Assembly (NCBI GenBank): GCA_963770635.1
Contig: CAVYQI010000006.1
Coordinates: forward strand, 372,001-436,000
DNA: 64,000 bases
Direction of reading: 5' to 3'
From: DASZIT01 sp963770635
GTDB lineage: Bacteria > Actinomycetota > Acidimicrobiia > Acidimicrobiales > RAAP-2
Shown piece by piece: positions 1 to 7,719 of this stretch. Both the position numbers and the translations under genes were made by a program. A model generated the notes under the pieces. The model was given only the letters and a program-made list of their open reading frames with translations. It made no database searches and had not been told where the DNA came from. How positions within the stretch are numbered: the stretch's first letter is position 1; the number at the start of each line of letters is the position of its first letter.

Positions 1-797
1 CGAGGTGAGGACGGATCGATCTCGAGTTTGGACCGAAGCCGGTAGATGTGGGTGTCGAGGGTTCGGCTGTCGGTCAACTCGCTGTCCGGCCAGAGCAGAT
101 CGATCAATTCGTCCCGGGTTCTCACCGTTCCGAGCGGTGACAGCAGCGCAGCCAGGAGGTCGTACTCGCGTCGAGAGAGGTGCACCTGCACCCCGTCGAC
201 GGTGACTTGACGTCGGGCGAAGCTCACCACTACCCGCCCGAATCGGATGTCGGGCCGATCAGCCGCCATGGCCGCTCTCGCCTGGGCGGCAATTCCCCGA
301 TCGGCGCCATGAGTACGCCGGTGAGGCGGAGGCTTGTCCACCGCCGCCCCCGGGGGGGACACCCGCCGGAGGATGGTGTGCATGCGCGCCACCAGCTCAC
401 GGAGGCGGAACGGCTTGGTGACGTAGTCGGCGGCTCCGAGCTCGAGGCCGAGCACCACGTCGAGCTCGGCGTTCACCGCGCTGATGATCAACACCGGCAC
501 CGGGGCTATGGCGTGCATCCGGCGGAGGAGGTCGGTCCCATAGGTGTCCGGAAGCAGCAGGTCCAGCAGCACGATGTCGGGGATGTGCTCGTTGAACCGG
601 GCGATCCCTTCGGCCCCGTCGGTCGCCACCTCGACGTGGTACCCCTCGAGCCGCAGAGCGGATTCGAGGGCCAGGCGGTAGGACTCCTCGTCCTCGACCA
701 CCAGGACCCGAACCTGGTCCTCGACCACCGATTCGACCGCGTCGACGTCGTCCTCGTCCGGTTCCTCTTGGCCATCGGGGTCAGATGTGGTCGGCAT
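1..797 (-). CDS. OmpR/PhoB-family response regulator (C-terminus cut by window edge)
   Basis: DNA-binding two-component response regulator. The receiver domain (about residues 29-145) shows the VVED acidic pair (33-36), phospho-acceptor Asp79 in VLLDL, and the conserved Lys in VTKPF (128). A winged-helix output domain follows (LSRREYDLLAAL, then DTHIYRLRSKL). The frame is open to base 1, so only the last residues are missing. The start is the ATG at 797, preceded by a GGAGAGGAGG purine stretch about 12 nt upstream. An acidic 25-residue N-terminal tail precedes the receiver. A sensor kinase is expected just outside the left edge but is not visible. The PHO-box-like repeat upstream (867-888) suggests a PhoP/RegX3-type regulator; that assignment is inference. 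Confidence 0.9.
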   Translation of the reverse strand, partial: MPTTSDPDGQEEPDEDDVDAVESVVEDQVRVLVVEDEESYRLALESALRLEGYHVEVATDGAEGIARFNEHIPDIVLLDLLLPDTYGTDLLRRMHAIAPVPVLIISAVNAELDVVLGLELGAADYVTKPFRLRELVARMHTILRRVSPPGAAVDKPPPHRRTHGADRGIAAQARAAMAADRPDIRFGRVVVSFARRQVTVDGVQVHLSRREYDLLAALLSPLGTVRTRDELIDLLWPDSELTDSRTLDTHIYRLRSKLEIDPSSP

Positions 798-1160
798 GAC
801 GACGGAGCGACCTCCTCTCCGCATGGTACGAAGGGCAGGTGAACGGGGATCGACAAATCAGCGACCTCTAGGTGATCGTTATGTGAACGTTTCGCGACGA
901 AACGGGAAATGAACAGTTTGTCCACTGGGAAGCGTCCGGCGCCGAGGTACTTCTCGGGATTTCTGGTCAGACGGTGCGTTTTGGAGTGGGCTTATCGGGT
1001 CTGGCGGGCCCGAGGCCGGACTGAGTAACCATGTTCCCGCCGTCTGGAGCGCCAATCCGACTAACCGGGTCGGAGCGCCCTTCAGGCGCCGCGCGGGGGC
1101 CCCTGGCGAGGTGGCTGGCGAGGTGCCAGGAGGCGACCCCCGGACGCCGGACCGACTGGC
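798..1160. other. Intergenic region upstream of the response regulator
   Basis: This 363-bp stretch separates the start of the response regulator from the end of the tetR-type gene; both are read leftwards. It carries the PHO-box-like repeat listed separately. Around 1050-1072 there is a short inverted repeat (CCGAC/GTCGG) that could help end tetR transcription. No convincing reading frame was seen. Confidence 0.5.
867..888 (-). promoter_or_regulatory. PHO-box-like tandem 11-nt repeat
   Basis: On the minus strand two adjacent 11-nt units read GTTCACATAAC and GATCACCTAGA. They match the direct-repeat architecture of actinobacterial PhoP boxes (G-T/A-TCAC core). They lie about 70-90 bp upstream of the OmpR-type response regulator start, a natural place for autoregulation. 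The match is by eye only. Confidence 0.4.
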
Positions 1161-1892
1161 TCAGTTCGGCGGCTGCCCGAGAAGGGACAGGACCGAATTG
1201 GCCAGCAGAGCGGTGATCTCCGCCGTCTCGAGACCCTGGTCCCCGCGCCAGAGGTGGTACGCCTCGAACGAGCAGAGCGAGTCAATCGCAGCCAGGGCGG
1301 CCCATCCTCGGGCCGCTCCCAGTGCTTCCAGCTCCTCGGCGAACAGCACTTTGATCTGGGCCCGCAGCTGGGTCCGGATCCCGGTCAGTTGCTCGGCGAT
1401 CACCGGCTCGAACGGCGCGCGCAACCGGGCCACCAAACCGACCTTGCCGGCTATCTCGAACACCTTGACCCGCCGCTCAACCAAGGACTGGGCCCGCACC
1501 TCCAGAGGAGCGTCCATATCCAGATCGACCACGGCCATGGGCTGCAGGATGGCGTACTGACGGTCGATGGCGGCCCGGGCCAGGTCGTCGACGTCGGTGA
1601 AGTAGCGGAACAGGGACCGGGGTGACAGCCCTGACCGCTCAGCCACGTCGGCCGCGCTCGGATCGAGGTTTCCTTCGCTGTACAACGCCAGCAAGGCGTC
1701 GACCACGCTCTCGCGGTTGCGGCTCCGCCGGAGCCGCCGGCCATCGGAGGTCTCCGGGTCGTCCGGGCCGTCAGGCGTGTCCGGGGCGTCCGGACCCTCG
1801 GTGTCATCCGAGGTCTGCGCCCGAGCCAATTCGCGTTTCAGCCGACCGGCACGTGCTGCCCCAAGTGTCTCTATCCCCGTCTTGGCTGCCAT
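1161..1892 (-). CDS. TetR/AcrR-family transcriptional regulator
   Basis: One-component repressor of 243 residues. The N-terminal helix-turn-helix is around residues 60-105 (AADVAERSG, LSPRSLFRYF), followed by a helical ligand-binding and dimerisation domain. The first 55 residues are a low-complexity Asp/Pro-rich tail, longer than usual for the family. The ATG at 1892 has no good Shine-Dalgarno. A perfect 12-bp palindrome (1905-1916) lies 12 bp upstream and is a plausible self-operator. It is followed at 1930 by the end of a leftward amidohydrolase gene. The ligand is not predictable. Confidence 0.88.
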   Translation of the reverse strand: MAAKTGIETLGAARAGRLKRELARAQTSDDTEGPDAPDTPDGPDDPETSDGRRLRRSRNRESVVDALLALYSEGNLDPSAADVAERSGLSPRSLFRYFTDVDDLARAAIDRQYAILQPMAVVDLDMDAPLEVRAQSLVERRVKVFEIAGKVGLVARLRAPFEPVIAEQLTGIRTQLRAQIKVLFAEELEALGAARGWAALAAIDSLCSFEAYHLWRGDQGLETAEITALLANSVLSLLGQPPN

Positions 1893-1904
1893 GGACCCAA
1901 GCTA

Positions 1905-1916
1905 CCTGGTACCAGG
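1905..1916. promoter_or_regulatory. 12-bp perfect palindrome, candidate TetR operator
   Basis: CCTGGTACCAGG is its own reverse complement and sits immediately upstream of the tetR-type start codon at 1892. A possible -10 (TAGCTT on the minus strand) overlaps its downstream flank. Binding here would block the promoter. Confidence 0.45.
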
Positions 1917-1929
1917 GACGGACGAGCCA

Positions 1930-3153
1930 CTACCGCCAGTCGTCACGAGGTGGCATCGGGTGCCGGAAAAGGCCGGCGGCATTGCCGGCGGCGATCATCC
2001 GCAGCTCCGGCTCATCGAGCCCGCCCAGGGTGGACTGCACGATCGCCTGGGTATCGGGCCAGGTGGAGTCAGCATGGGGATAGTCGCTCTCCACCATGAT
2101 GTGGTCGATACCGATGACGTGCCGCAGCTCCACCAGCGAGGGGTCGTCGATGGTGCAGAACCAGAAGTTGCGCTTCAGGACGTCACTGGGCCGGAGCTCG
2201 GACGGCCAAGCAGTGCTTTCGGCGCCCGAGGCGGAGTGGGCCAGCACGTAGTCGACCCGGTCGAGCAACATCGGCACCCAGCCGATTCCACCCTCGGACA
2301 TGGCCACCGCCAGGTCGGGAAACCGCAGGGGCACCCCGGACCAGAGCCACTCGGCCGCGGCGATCAGGGCGTTCACCGGGAACAGGGTGGGAAGGAGCTC
2401 GAAAGGCGGCGAGGGCGACGGCAGTGGCGCCCAGGAGGAGGCACCGGTGTGCAGGCACACCACCGTGCCGGTCTCCTCGCAGGCGGCGAAGAACGGATCC
2501 CAGTGATCGGTGAAGATGGAAGGCAGACCCAGCTGGGCGGGGAACTCGGGAAAGCTCACCGCCTTGAAGCCGCGTTCGGCATTGGCGCGCACGTCGGCGG
2601 CGGCCACGGCCACATCGGCGAGCCACGGGAGCTGGAGCGGGATGATCCGGTCCGGGAATGTCCCGGCCCACACCTCGGCGTGCCAGTCGTTCCAGGCCCG
2701 CAGGCAGGCCAGGCCCAGCTCGGGATCTTCGGAACGGAAGAACACCGAACCGCAGAAACCGGCAACCAGCGACGGAAAACACAACGACGCCCATATGCCG
2801 TTGATGTCCATGTCGGCGATGCGGGCGCGGATGTCGAAGCAGCCCGGCCTCATGTCCTCGAAGCGGGCGGGTTCCATGCTCCAGTCTTCCTTCGGCCTTC
2901 CGATCACGGCGTTGAGACCGATGTTCGGGTAGCGGCGGCCCTCGTAGAGCCAGTACTGCGAGCCGTCGTCGTCTTCGACGATCCGGGGTGCCCGGTCGGC
3001 CAGGCCGGAGATGACCCGGCCGTCGAACAGGTCGGGAGGCTCGATCAGGTGGTCGTCCACCGAGATGATCGGCACCCGGATCGGGCGGGGCCCGGGGTCG
3101 GGCAACAACGTCGTACTACGAGCAGACTCGGTCCCAGCAACCTGGTTGGCCAT
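1930..3153 (-). CDS. Amidohydrolase-2 family metal-dependent hydrolase or decarboxylase
   Basis: 407-residue TIM-barrel protein of the amidohydrolase-2 family (relatives include ACMS decarboxylase and gamma-resorcylate decarboxylase). It shows the N-terminal metal motif VDDHLIEP near residue 30 and the C-terminal VESDYPHADSTWP motif carrying the catalytic Asp. I chose the ATG at 3153 (MANQVAG) over an 83-residue upstream extension that would overlap the divergent gene. A TACCCT -10-like box lies 8-9 nt before it and no Shine-Dalgarno is present. It is divergent from the amidohydrolase at 3221 with 67 bp between them. The substrate is unknown; a catabolic role is inferred from neighbours. Confidence 0.85.
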   Translation of the reverse strand: MANQVAGTESARSTTLLPDPGPRPIRVPIISVDDHLIEPPDLFDGRVISGLADRAPRIVEDDDGSQYWLYEGRRYPNIGLNAVIGRPKEDWSMEPARFEDMRPGCFDIRARIADMDINGIWASLCFPSLVAGFCGSVFFRSEDPELGLACLRAWNDWHAEVWAGTFPDRIIPLQLPWLADVAVAAADVRANAERGFKAVSFPEFPAQLGLPSIFTDHWDPFFAACEETGTVVCLHTGASSWAPLPSPSPPFELLPTLFPVNALIAAAEWLWSGVPLRFPDLAVAMSEGGIGWVPMLLDRVDYVLAHSASGAESTAWPSELRPSDVLKRNFWFCTIDDPSLVELRHVIGIDHIMVESDYPHADSTWPDTQAIVQSTLGGLDEPELRMIAAGNAAGLFRHPMPPRDDWR

Positions 3154-3220
3154 CGGACCCGCAGGGTAGCATCGGCCCGCCGCACCATTCATGGGGGGCG
3201 GGAGTGGAGGAGGTCTTTCC

Positions 3221-4957
3221 GTGATCGATCTGGTCATCCGCGGCGGCACCGTGGTGGACGGCACCGGGGCCCAGTCACGGCAGGCCGATGTCGGTGTGCA
3301 CGAGGGCCGGATCCTGACCGTCGGCACCGTCGAGGAGCCGGCCACCACCACCATCGACGCCGACGGGCTGATGGTCACCCCGGGGTTCGTCGACATCCAC
3401 ACCCACTACGACGCCCAGCTGTCGTGGGACCCGTCAGCCAGCCCCTCCCCCCTCCACGGCGTGACCACCGTCATCGGCGGCAACTGCGGTTTCTCGCTGG
3501 CGCCGGGGGGACCCGATCACTCGGACTATCTGGCCCGCATGATGGCCCGGGTGGAGGGGATGCCCCTCACCGCCCTCGAGCATCTGGACTGGAACTGGGA
3601 CTCCTTCGGACAATGGCTGAGCCGCCTCGACGGCCACGTCGGAGTCAACGCCGGCTTCCTGGTCGGGCACTCGACGCTTCGGCGGTCGGTGATGGGCGAC
3701 GACGCGGTCGGCACGGCCGCCTCCGACCAACAGGTCGCCGACATGGTGGCGCTGGCCAAACGGTCATTCGCTGACGGCGCCCTCGGGCTCTCCACCTCCC
3801 AGGCCCACACCCACAACGACGGCGACGGACAGCCGGTGCCCTCCCGGGCGGCAGGGCGGTCCGAGCTCGAGGCGCTCTGTACGGCCCTCGCCGATCATGC
3901 CGGAACCACCCTCGAGCTCATCGTGCCCGGGTGCCTCAACGGGTTCACCGATGAGGAGGTCGACCTCATGGCCACGCTGTCCCTGTTGGCCAACCGGCCG
4001 GCCAACTGGAACGTGCTGGGGGTGTCCTCGCTGAACCCCGGCGCCTGCGAGCACCAGCTCGAGGCGTCGACGGCGGCGGCCGGCCGGGGGGCGAAGGTCG
4101 TGGCGCTCACCCTCCCTCACACCATGAAGATCCGGCTGTCGTTCGAGCACGGCACCATCATCGACGGCCTGCCCGGCTGGCGCGAGGTGTTCGCCCTGCC
4201 GATACCCGAGCGGATGGCGGTGCTGGCCGACCCCGACGCCCGGCGGCGGCTGGACGAGGGGGCCCGCTCCAAGGAGGCCGGCATCCTCGGAGCCCTGGCC
4301 AACTGGCAGAACCTGATCGTCGAGGAGACCTTCAGCCCGGCCAATGCCGGGTTGGCCGGGCGCACGGTCGGGGACATCGCCGCCGAGCGGGGTCAGGAGC
4401 CCTTCGACGCCCTGGTCAACGTGGTGCTGGCCGACGACCTCCGCACCGGGCTCCGGCCCCCGATCCCGGAGTCGGAGGCGGACTGGAAGCTTCGGGCCGA
4501 GGTGTGGCAGGACCCCCGCACCGTGGTCGGGGGCTCCGACGCCGGTGCGCATCTCGACACCATGTGCGGCGCCATCTACTCGACCTCGATGCTCGGCGAC
4601 GGGGTGCGGAAGCGGGGGCTGCTGAGCTGGGAGGCGGCGGTGTACGAGCTCACCGAAGTGCCGGCCCGGCTGTACGGCCTGCGGGACCGGGGCCGGATTG
4701 CCCCCGGATGGTTCGCCGACCTGGTGGTGCTCGACCCCGATCGGGTGGGACAGTGCCAGGAGTACACCCGTACCGATCTGCCCGGTGGCGCCAGCCGGCT
4801 CTATGCCGAGGCGGAGGGGATCGAGCACGTCTTGGTGAACGGCACGGAGATCGCCGGATCCGGCGAGTTCACCGGGGCGACACCCGGGGTTGTCCTGCGG
4901 TCGGGAGTCGACACCGACACCGTGACCGTGCCCGGGGGCGGTGGTGGTCGGGGTTGA
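3221..4957 (+). CDS. Amidohydrolase-3 / N-acyl-D-amino-acid deacylase family protein
   Basis: 578-residue metal-dependent amidohydrolase. It starts with the small beta-domain signature VIRGGTVVDGTG, then has the metal-binding HTH of VDIHTHYDAQ (about residue 60) and GGNCGFSLAP typical of the D-aminoacylase group. It ends with GSDAGAHLD and ADLVVLDP. The start is GTG at 3221, supported by GGAGGAGG seven bases upstream; an in-frame ATG at 3191 lies upstream of that ribosome site. Members cleave N-acyl amino acids or related cyclic amides. The exact substrate cannot be inferred. It is transcribed away from the amidohydrolase-2 gene. Confidence 0.87.
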   Translation: MIDLVIRGGTVVDGTGAQSRQADVGVHEGRILTVGTVEEPATTTIDADGLMVTPGFVDIHTHYDAQLSWDPSASPSPLHGVTTVIGGNCGFSLAPGGPDHSDYLARMMARVEGMPLTALEHLDWNWDSFGQWLSRLDGHVGVNAGFLVGHSTLRRSVMGDDAVGTAASDQQVADMVALAKRSFADGALGLSTSQAHTHNDGDGQPVPSRAAGRSELEALCTALADHAGTTLELIVPGCLNGFTDEEVDLMATLSLLANRPANWNVLGVSSLNPGACEHQLEASTAAAGRGAKVVALTLPHTMKIRLSFEHGTIIDGLPGWREVFALPIPERMAVLADPDARRRLDEGARSKEAGILGALANWQNLIVEETFSPANAGLAGRTVGDIAAERGQEPFDALVNVVLADDLRTGLRPPIPESEADWKLRAEVWQDPRTVVGGSDAGAHLDTMCGAIYSTSMLGDGVRKRGLLSWEAAVYELTEVPARLYGLRDRGRIAPGWFADLVVLDPDRVGQCQEYTRTDLPGGASRLYAEAEGIEHVLVNGTEIAGSGEFTGATPGVVLRSGVDTDTVTVPGGGGGRG

Positions 4958-4994
4958 CGCAGCTGAGGCCGGGGGTTGAGGCGGGCCGGGTGGC

Positions 4995-5471
4995 TCAGAC
5001 GATCCGGTAGGTCTCGATGGCGTGGGCGACAACCAGACCTTCGGGGTCGGTGGCCGTGATGTCGACGAAGGTCAGCTCCTTGCCCCGCCGGACCACCCGG
5101 GCGCGACACAGCAGATCGGCTTGCTTGCACGCCCCCACATACTGGATCGACAGGGCCACGGTGGAGGCCCGCATCCCCTGGTCGAAGTCGTGGTTCGACC
5201 AGGCGGCCGCGGCGCCGGCGGTATCGATGCCGGCCGCGATGACTCCCCCGTGGTAGTAGGTGCCGTCGTTGGTGAGGTCGGGGCGGAACGGGATGCGAAC
5301 CGTCACATCGTCCGGTTCGTAGCGGTCGATGACAAGGCCGAGCCCGGCCAGGTAGGGGGTGGTGGGCATGAGCTCGGCAATCGCCTTTCGACGGCGTTGC
5401 TGCTCTTCGTCGGTCAGTGCTGGTTTGTTGGGCGTCATCGCGGTTCCGTCGGGACCTAGTAGCCGGGGCAT
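4995..5471 (-). CDS. PaaI-type hotdog-fold thioesterase
   Basis: 158-residue protein with the hotdog thioesterase core. The motif YYHGGVIAAGIDTAGAAAA (about 85-103) carries the HGG and Asp/Glu positions used by PaaI/YdiI-type acyl-CoA thioesterases, followed by the beta-strand region STVALSIQYVGA. It probably hydrolyses a small acyl- or aryl-CoA. The start could be the ATG at 5471 or the internal ATG at 5438 (MTPNKP); neither has a clear ribosome site. It ends 37 bp beyond the convergent amidohydrolase gene. Confidence 0.82.
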   Translation of the reverse strand: MPRLLGPDGTAMTPNKPALTDEEQQRRRKAIAELMPTTPYLAGLGLVIDRYEPDDVTVRIPFRPDLTNDGTYYHGGVIAAGIDTAGAAAAWSNHDFDQGMRASTVALSIQYVGACKQADLLCRARVVRRGKELTFVDITATDPEGLVVAHAIETYRIV

Positions 5472-5518
5472 CCTACAGTCCCAAGCCGGTGAGATCGAAG
5501 CTCGCTCGGTCCACCCGA

Positions 5519-5537
5519 GCCGGAAAGCTTTTCCGGC
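5519..5537. terminator. Hairpin after the PIN-domain gene
   Basis: GCCGGAAA, GCT, TTTCCGGC forms a perfect 8-bp stem with a 3-nt loop directly downstream of the leftward PIN gene (stop at 5540). No U-run follows, so it may only be a partial terminator. Confidence 0.45.
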
Positions 5538-5539
5538 AC

Positions 5540-5923
5540 TCAGACGCCGATGATCGCGACCAGGTCACCGAGACCAGCAAAGTCGCCGGGGTTTCGGGTA
5601 TAGAGCGTCAGCCTGTTCGCGTGAGCAACCGCGGCGATGAGCAGGTCGCCCACGCGTCGCCGGTGTGACCGGCCGTGCTCGGCAACCGCAGCGACAACCT
5701 GTCCGTAACTGCGGGCCGCGGCGACGTCGAAGGGAAGCGGTTCGAATGCGGACTCGACCTGTTGCAGCCGAGCCTGGCGCCGAGCGCCCTCGCTTGGGGT
5801 CGATGCCAGGTGCGGCCCGGCGGCGAGTTCCGCCAGCGTGATGGTGCAAACCGCGGCCTCGTCGGGGAGTCCGGCCGCGACGCTTGGGTCGCTCCAGTCA
5901 ATGACGACAGACGTGTCGAGCAG
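5540..5923 (-). CDS. PIN-domain (VapC-like) ribonuclease toxin with no canonical start
   Basis: The frame encodes a compact PIN domain of about 127 residues: LLDTSVVIDW (first acidic residue), ITLAELAAG (conserved Glu), and RRVGDLLIAAVAHANRLTLYTRNPGDF (C-terminal Asp pair). Such proteins are Mg-dependent RNases, usually VapC toxins. The frame opens after an in-frame TAG with only a CTG (5923) as first possible codon. One missing base near 5925 would instead join it to a TTG overlapping the stop of the upstream zinc-ribbon gene. No VapB-like antitoxin is visible. It is either translated from a rare start or broken at the 5' end. Confidence 0.65.
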   Translation of the reverse strand: MLDTSVVIDWSDPSVAAGLPDEAAVCTITLAELAAGPHLASTPSEGARRQARLQQVESAFEPLPFDVAAARSYGQVVAAVAEHGRSHRRRVGDLLIAAVAHANRLTLYTRNPGDFAGLGDLVAIIGV

Positions 5924-5948
5924 ACCCGTCGGCTACGCCTTGCTACGA

Positions 5949-6296
5949 TCAATCGGGAGCCCCGGGAGCCCCGCCGCTTCGCCCAGCCTGACCCAAGAGG
6001 TGGTGCACGCACACCTTGGTCGTCGGGGTCCAAAGGCAGTTGGCGGGTTCGACACAGTTGCAGCCAATTGCCTGGCCCCGGCACGCCGGGCATCGCTCCA
6101 CATCGCACCCATGATGGTGAACACCCCCGGGAGGTACACCGCAGTCGTGGCACGCCCCAATGGGGCCTGAGTACATTCGGGGTCTCTCGGCCCCCCATCG
6201 GATGGGGTCGTAGAACTTGCGGACCACGAAGACGGGTTCGGTTGTGCACGAGACACCCTCCGTCATCTCTGATTCGCAATGAGGGCACACTGCCAT
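5949..6296 (-). CDS. Small cysteine-rich zinc-ribbon protein
   Basis: 115-residue protein, unrecognised. The ATG at 6296 has a strong ribosome site (GAGGAGGTG seven bases upstream), so it is probably expressed. It has a CPHC pair near the N-terminus, then HDCG, a His-rich GGVHHHGCD segment and CPACRGQAIGCNC, giving at least two potential zinc knuckles. The stop lies 25 nt before the PIN-domain frame and may be coupled to it. No known VapB or AbrB DNA-binding fold is seen, so calling it an antitoxin would be speculation. Confidence 0.65.
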   Translation of the reverse strand: MAVCPHCESEMTEGVSCTTEPVFVVRKFYDPIRWGAERPRMYSGPIGACHDCGVPPGGVHHHGCDVERCPACRGQAIGCNCVEPANCLWTPTTKVCVHHLLGQAGRSGGAPGAPD

Positions 6297-6430
6297 GCCA
6301 ACACCTCCTCGATCGATGCCCGGAGATGATGCCAAGCGGGTCTGACAACTGGTCGGTCCCGATCCGGTCCTCATCCCGGCCCCTGACTCCGCCCCCCGTT
6401 GATGTGACACCCGGGTGGTTGAATTTGGCA

Positions 6431-7573
6431 ATGGAAACGGAGGCTCTGACCAAGGCTCTCGACCATCTGGCCGAGCTGGATCCGTCGGAGCTGGCCGACC
6501 CGGAGACCCTGCTCGAGCTCCAGCGGAGCATCTGCCGGACGGAAGCGATCTTCACCTCGGCGGTGGGCGAGTTCGACACCTGGGGGGACTGGGCGGTCGA
6601 CGGGGCCCGGAGTGCGGCCGCCTGGCTCACCGCCGAGTGCCGGATGCCGGGCAGCCAGGCCCAGAAGCAGGTGAGCCGGAGCCGGCACCTGCGCCAACTC
6701 AAAGCGTGCGACGGGGCCTGGCGGAACGGGGAGATCGGGAGCGCCCAGGTCGACGCCATCTGCCGGAAGCACAAGGGGGCCACCGGGTGCTTCGTCGAAC
6801 GGGACGAGGAGATGCTCGTCGACGGGGCCCGCACCCTGCGGTTCTCGGACTTCACCCGGATGATGGAGTACTGGGGCCAGCACGCCGACCCCGACGGCAC
6901 CGAGGAGGACGCCGAAGCCCGCCGGGCCCGCCGGGACGTCTATCTGGCCCGCAGCCTCGACGGCATGTACTTCGGGCAGATGACCCTCGACCCGATCTCC
7001 GGGGAGATCGTCGCCAATGAGCTGGACCGCCTGGAAGCCGAGCTGTTCGACCAGGACTGGAAAGAGGCCAAGGCCAGGTTAGGGTTCGACCCCCGCGTCT
7101 CGGACCTGACTCGCACCCCGAGCCAGCGCCGGGCCGACGCCCTGGTGGAGATGGCCACCCGCTCCAGGGCGATGCCGGCCGGCGCGTCCCGCCCGGCCCC
7201 GCTGCTCTCGGTGCTGGTCGGTTATGAGACCCTCCACGGGCCGATCTGCCAGACGGCCCGGGGCACGGTCATCTCTCCCGGGTCCCTGCTTCCCTGGCTG
7301 GATGAGGCCTACATCGAGCGGGCGGTGTTCGACCCGCCCAACCGGGTCGAGGTCAGCGCCACCGCCAGATTCTTCACCGGGGCCACCCGCCGGGCCCTGG
7401 AGCTCCGGGACCAGATGTGCACCCATCCCTACTGCGAGCAGCCGGCGCAAGACTGTGAGGCTGACCACATCCAGCCCTATGCCGCCGGCGGGCCCACCAC
7501 CCAGGCGAATGGCCGGGTGCTCTGCGGCTACCACAACCGGCTCCGGAACCAACGCCCGCCGCCAAGGGAATAG
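6431..7573 (+). CDS. DUF222 and HNH endonuclease domain protein
   Basis: 380-residue member of the actinobacterial DUF222-HNH family (the 13E12-repeat type). The N-terminal helical DUF222 domain covers about residues 1-270. The C-terminal HNH module reads MCTHPYCEQ...CEADHIQPYAAGG...NGRVLCGYHNRLRN, with the DH pair, the Asn and the final His intact, plus zinc-type cysteines. The ATG at 6431 (METEAL) sits 6 nt after a TTGAAT -10-like box, suggesting a leaderless message. Members occur in many copies in actinobacteria and are often linked to mobile DNA; the biological role is unsettled. Confidence 0.85.
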   Translation: METEALTKALDHLAELDPSELADPETLLELQRSICRTEAIFTSAVGEFDTWGDWAVDGARSAAAWLTAECRMPGSQAQKQVSRSRHLRQLKACDGAWRNGEIGSAQVDAICRKHKGATGCFVERDEEMLVDGARTLRFSDFTRMMEYWGQHADPDGTEEDAEARRARRDVYLARSLDGMYFGQMTLDPISGEIVANELDRLEAELFDQDWKEAKARLGFDPRVSDLTRTPSQRRADALVEMATRSRAMPAGASRPAPLLSVLVGYETLHGPICQTARGTVISPGSLLPWLDEAYIERAVFDPPNRVEVSATARFFTGATRRALELRDQMCTHPYCEQPAQDCEADHIQPYAAGGPTTQANGRVLCGYHNRLRNQRPPPRE

Positions 7574-7719
7574 GGCGCCCCTGCCGCCCACAAAGGCCAG
7601 GGTGGTTGGTTCGATTCTGTTGCTTCATTTCCTCCGGATGATCCCGTCGCGCGCACTGACCTCCCTCCGTTCGATCGAGCTCCGGCCGCAGTTCTCGGGC
7701 CTGCACTACGGTGACGTCC

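Noticed and set aside
1717..3774. 685-residue plus-strand open frame
   Set aside because: It is antisense to the tetR and amidohydrolase genes, with Gly/Arg/His-rich composition typical of GC-driven shadow frames.
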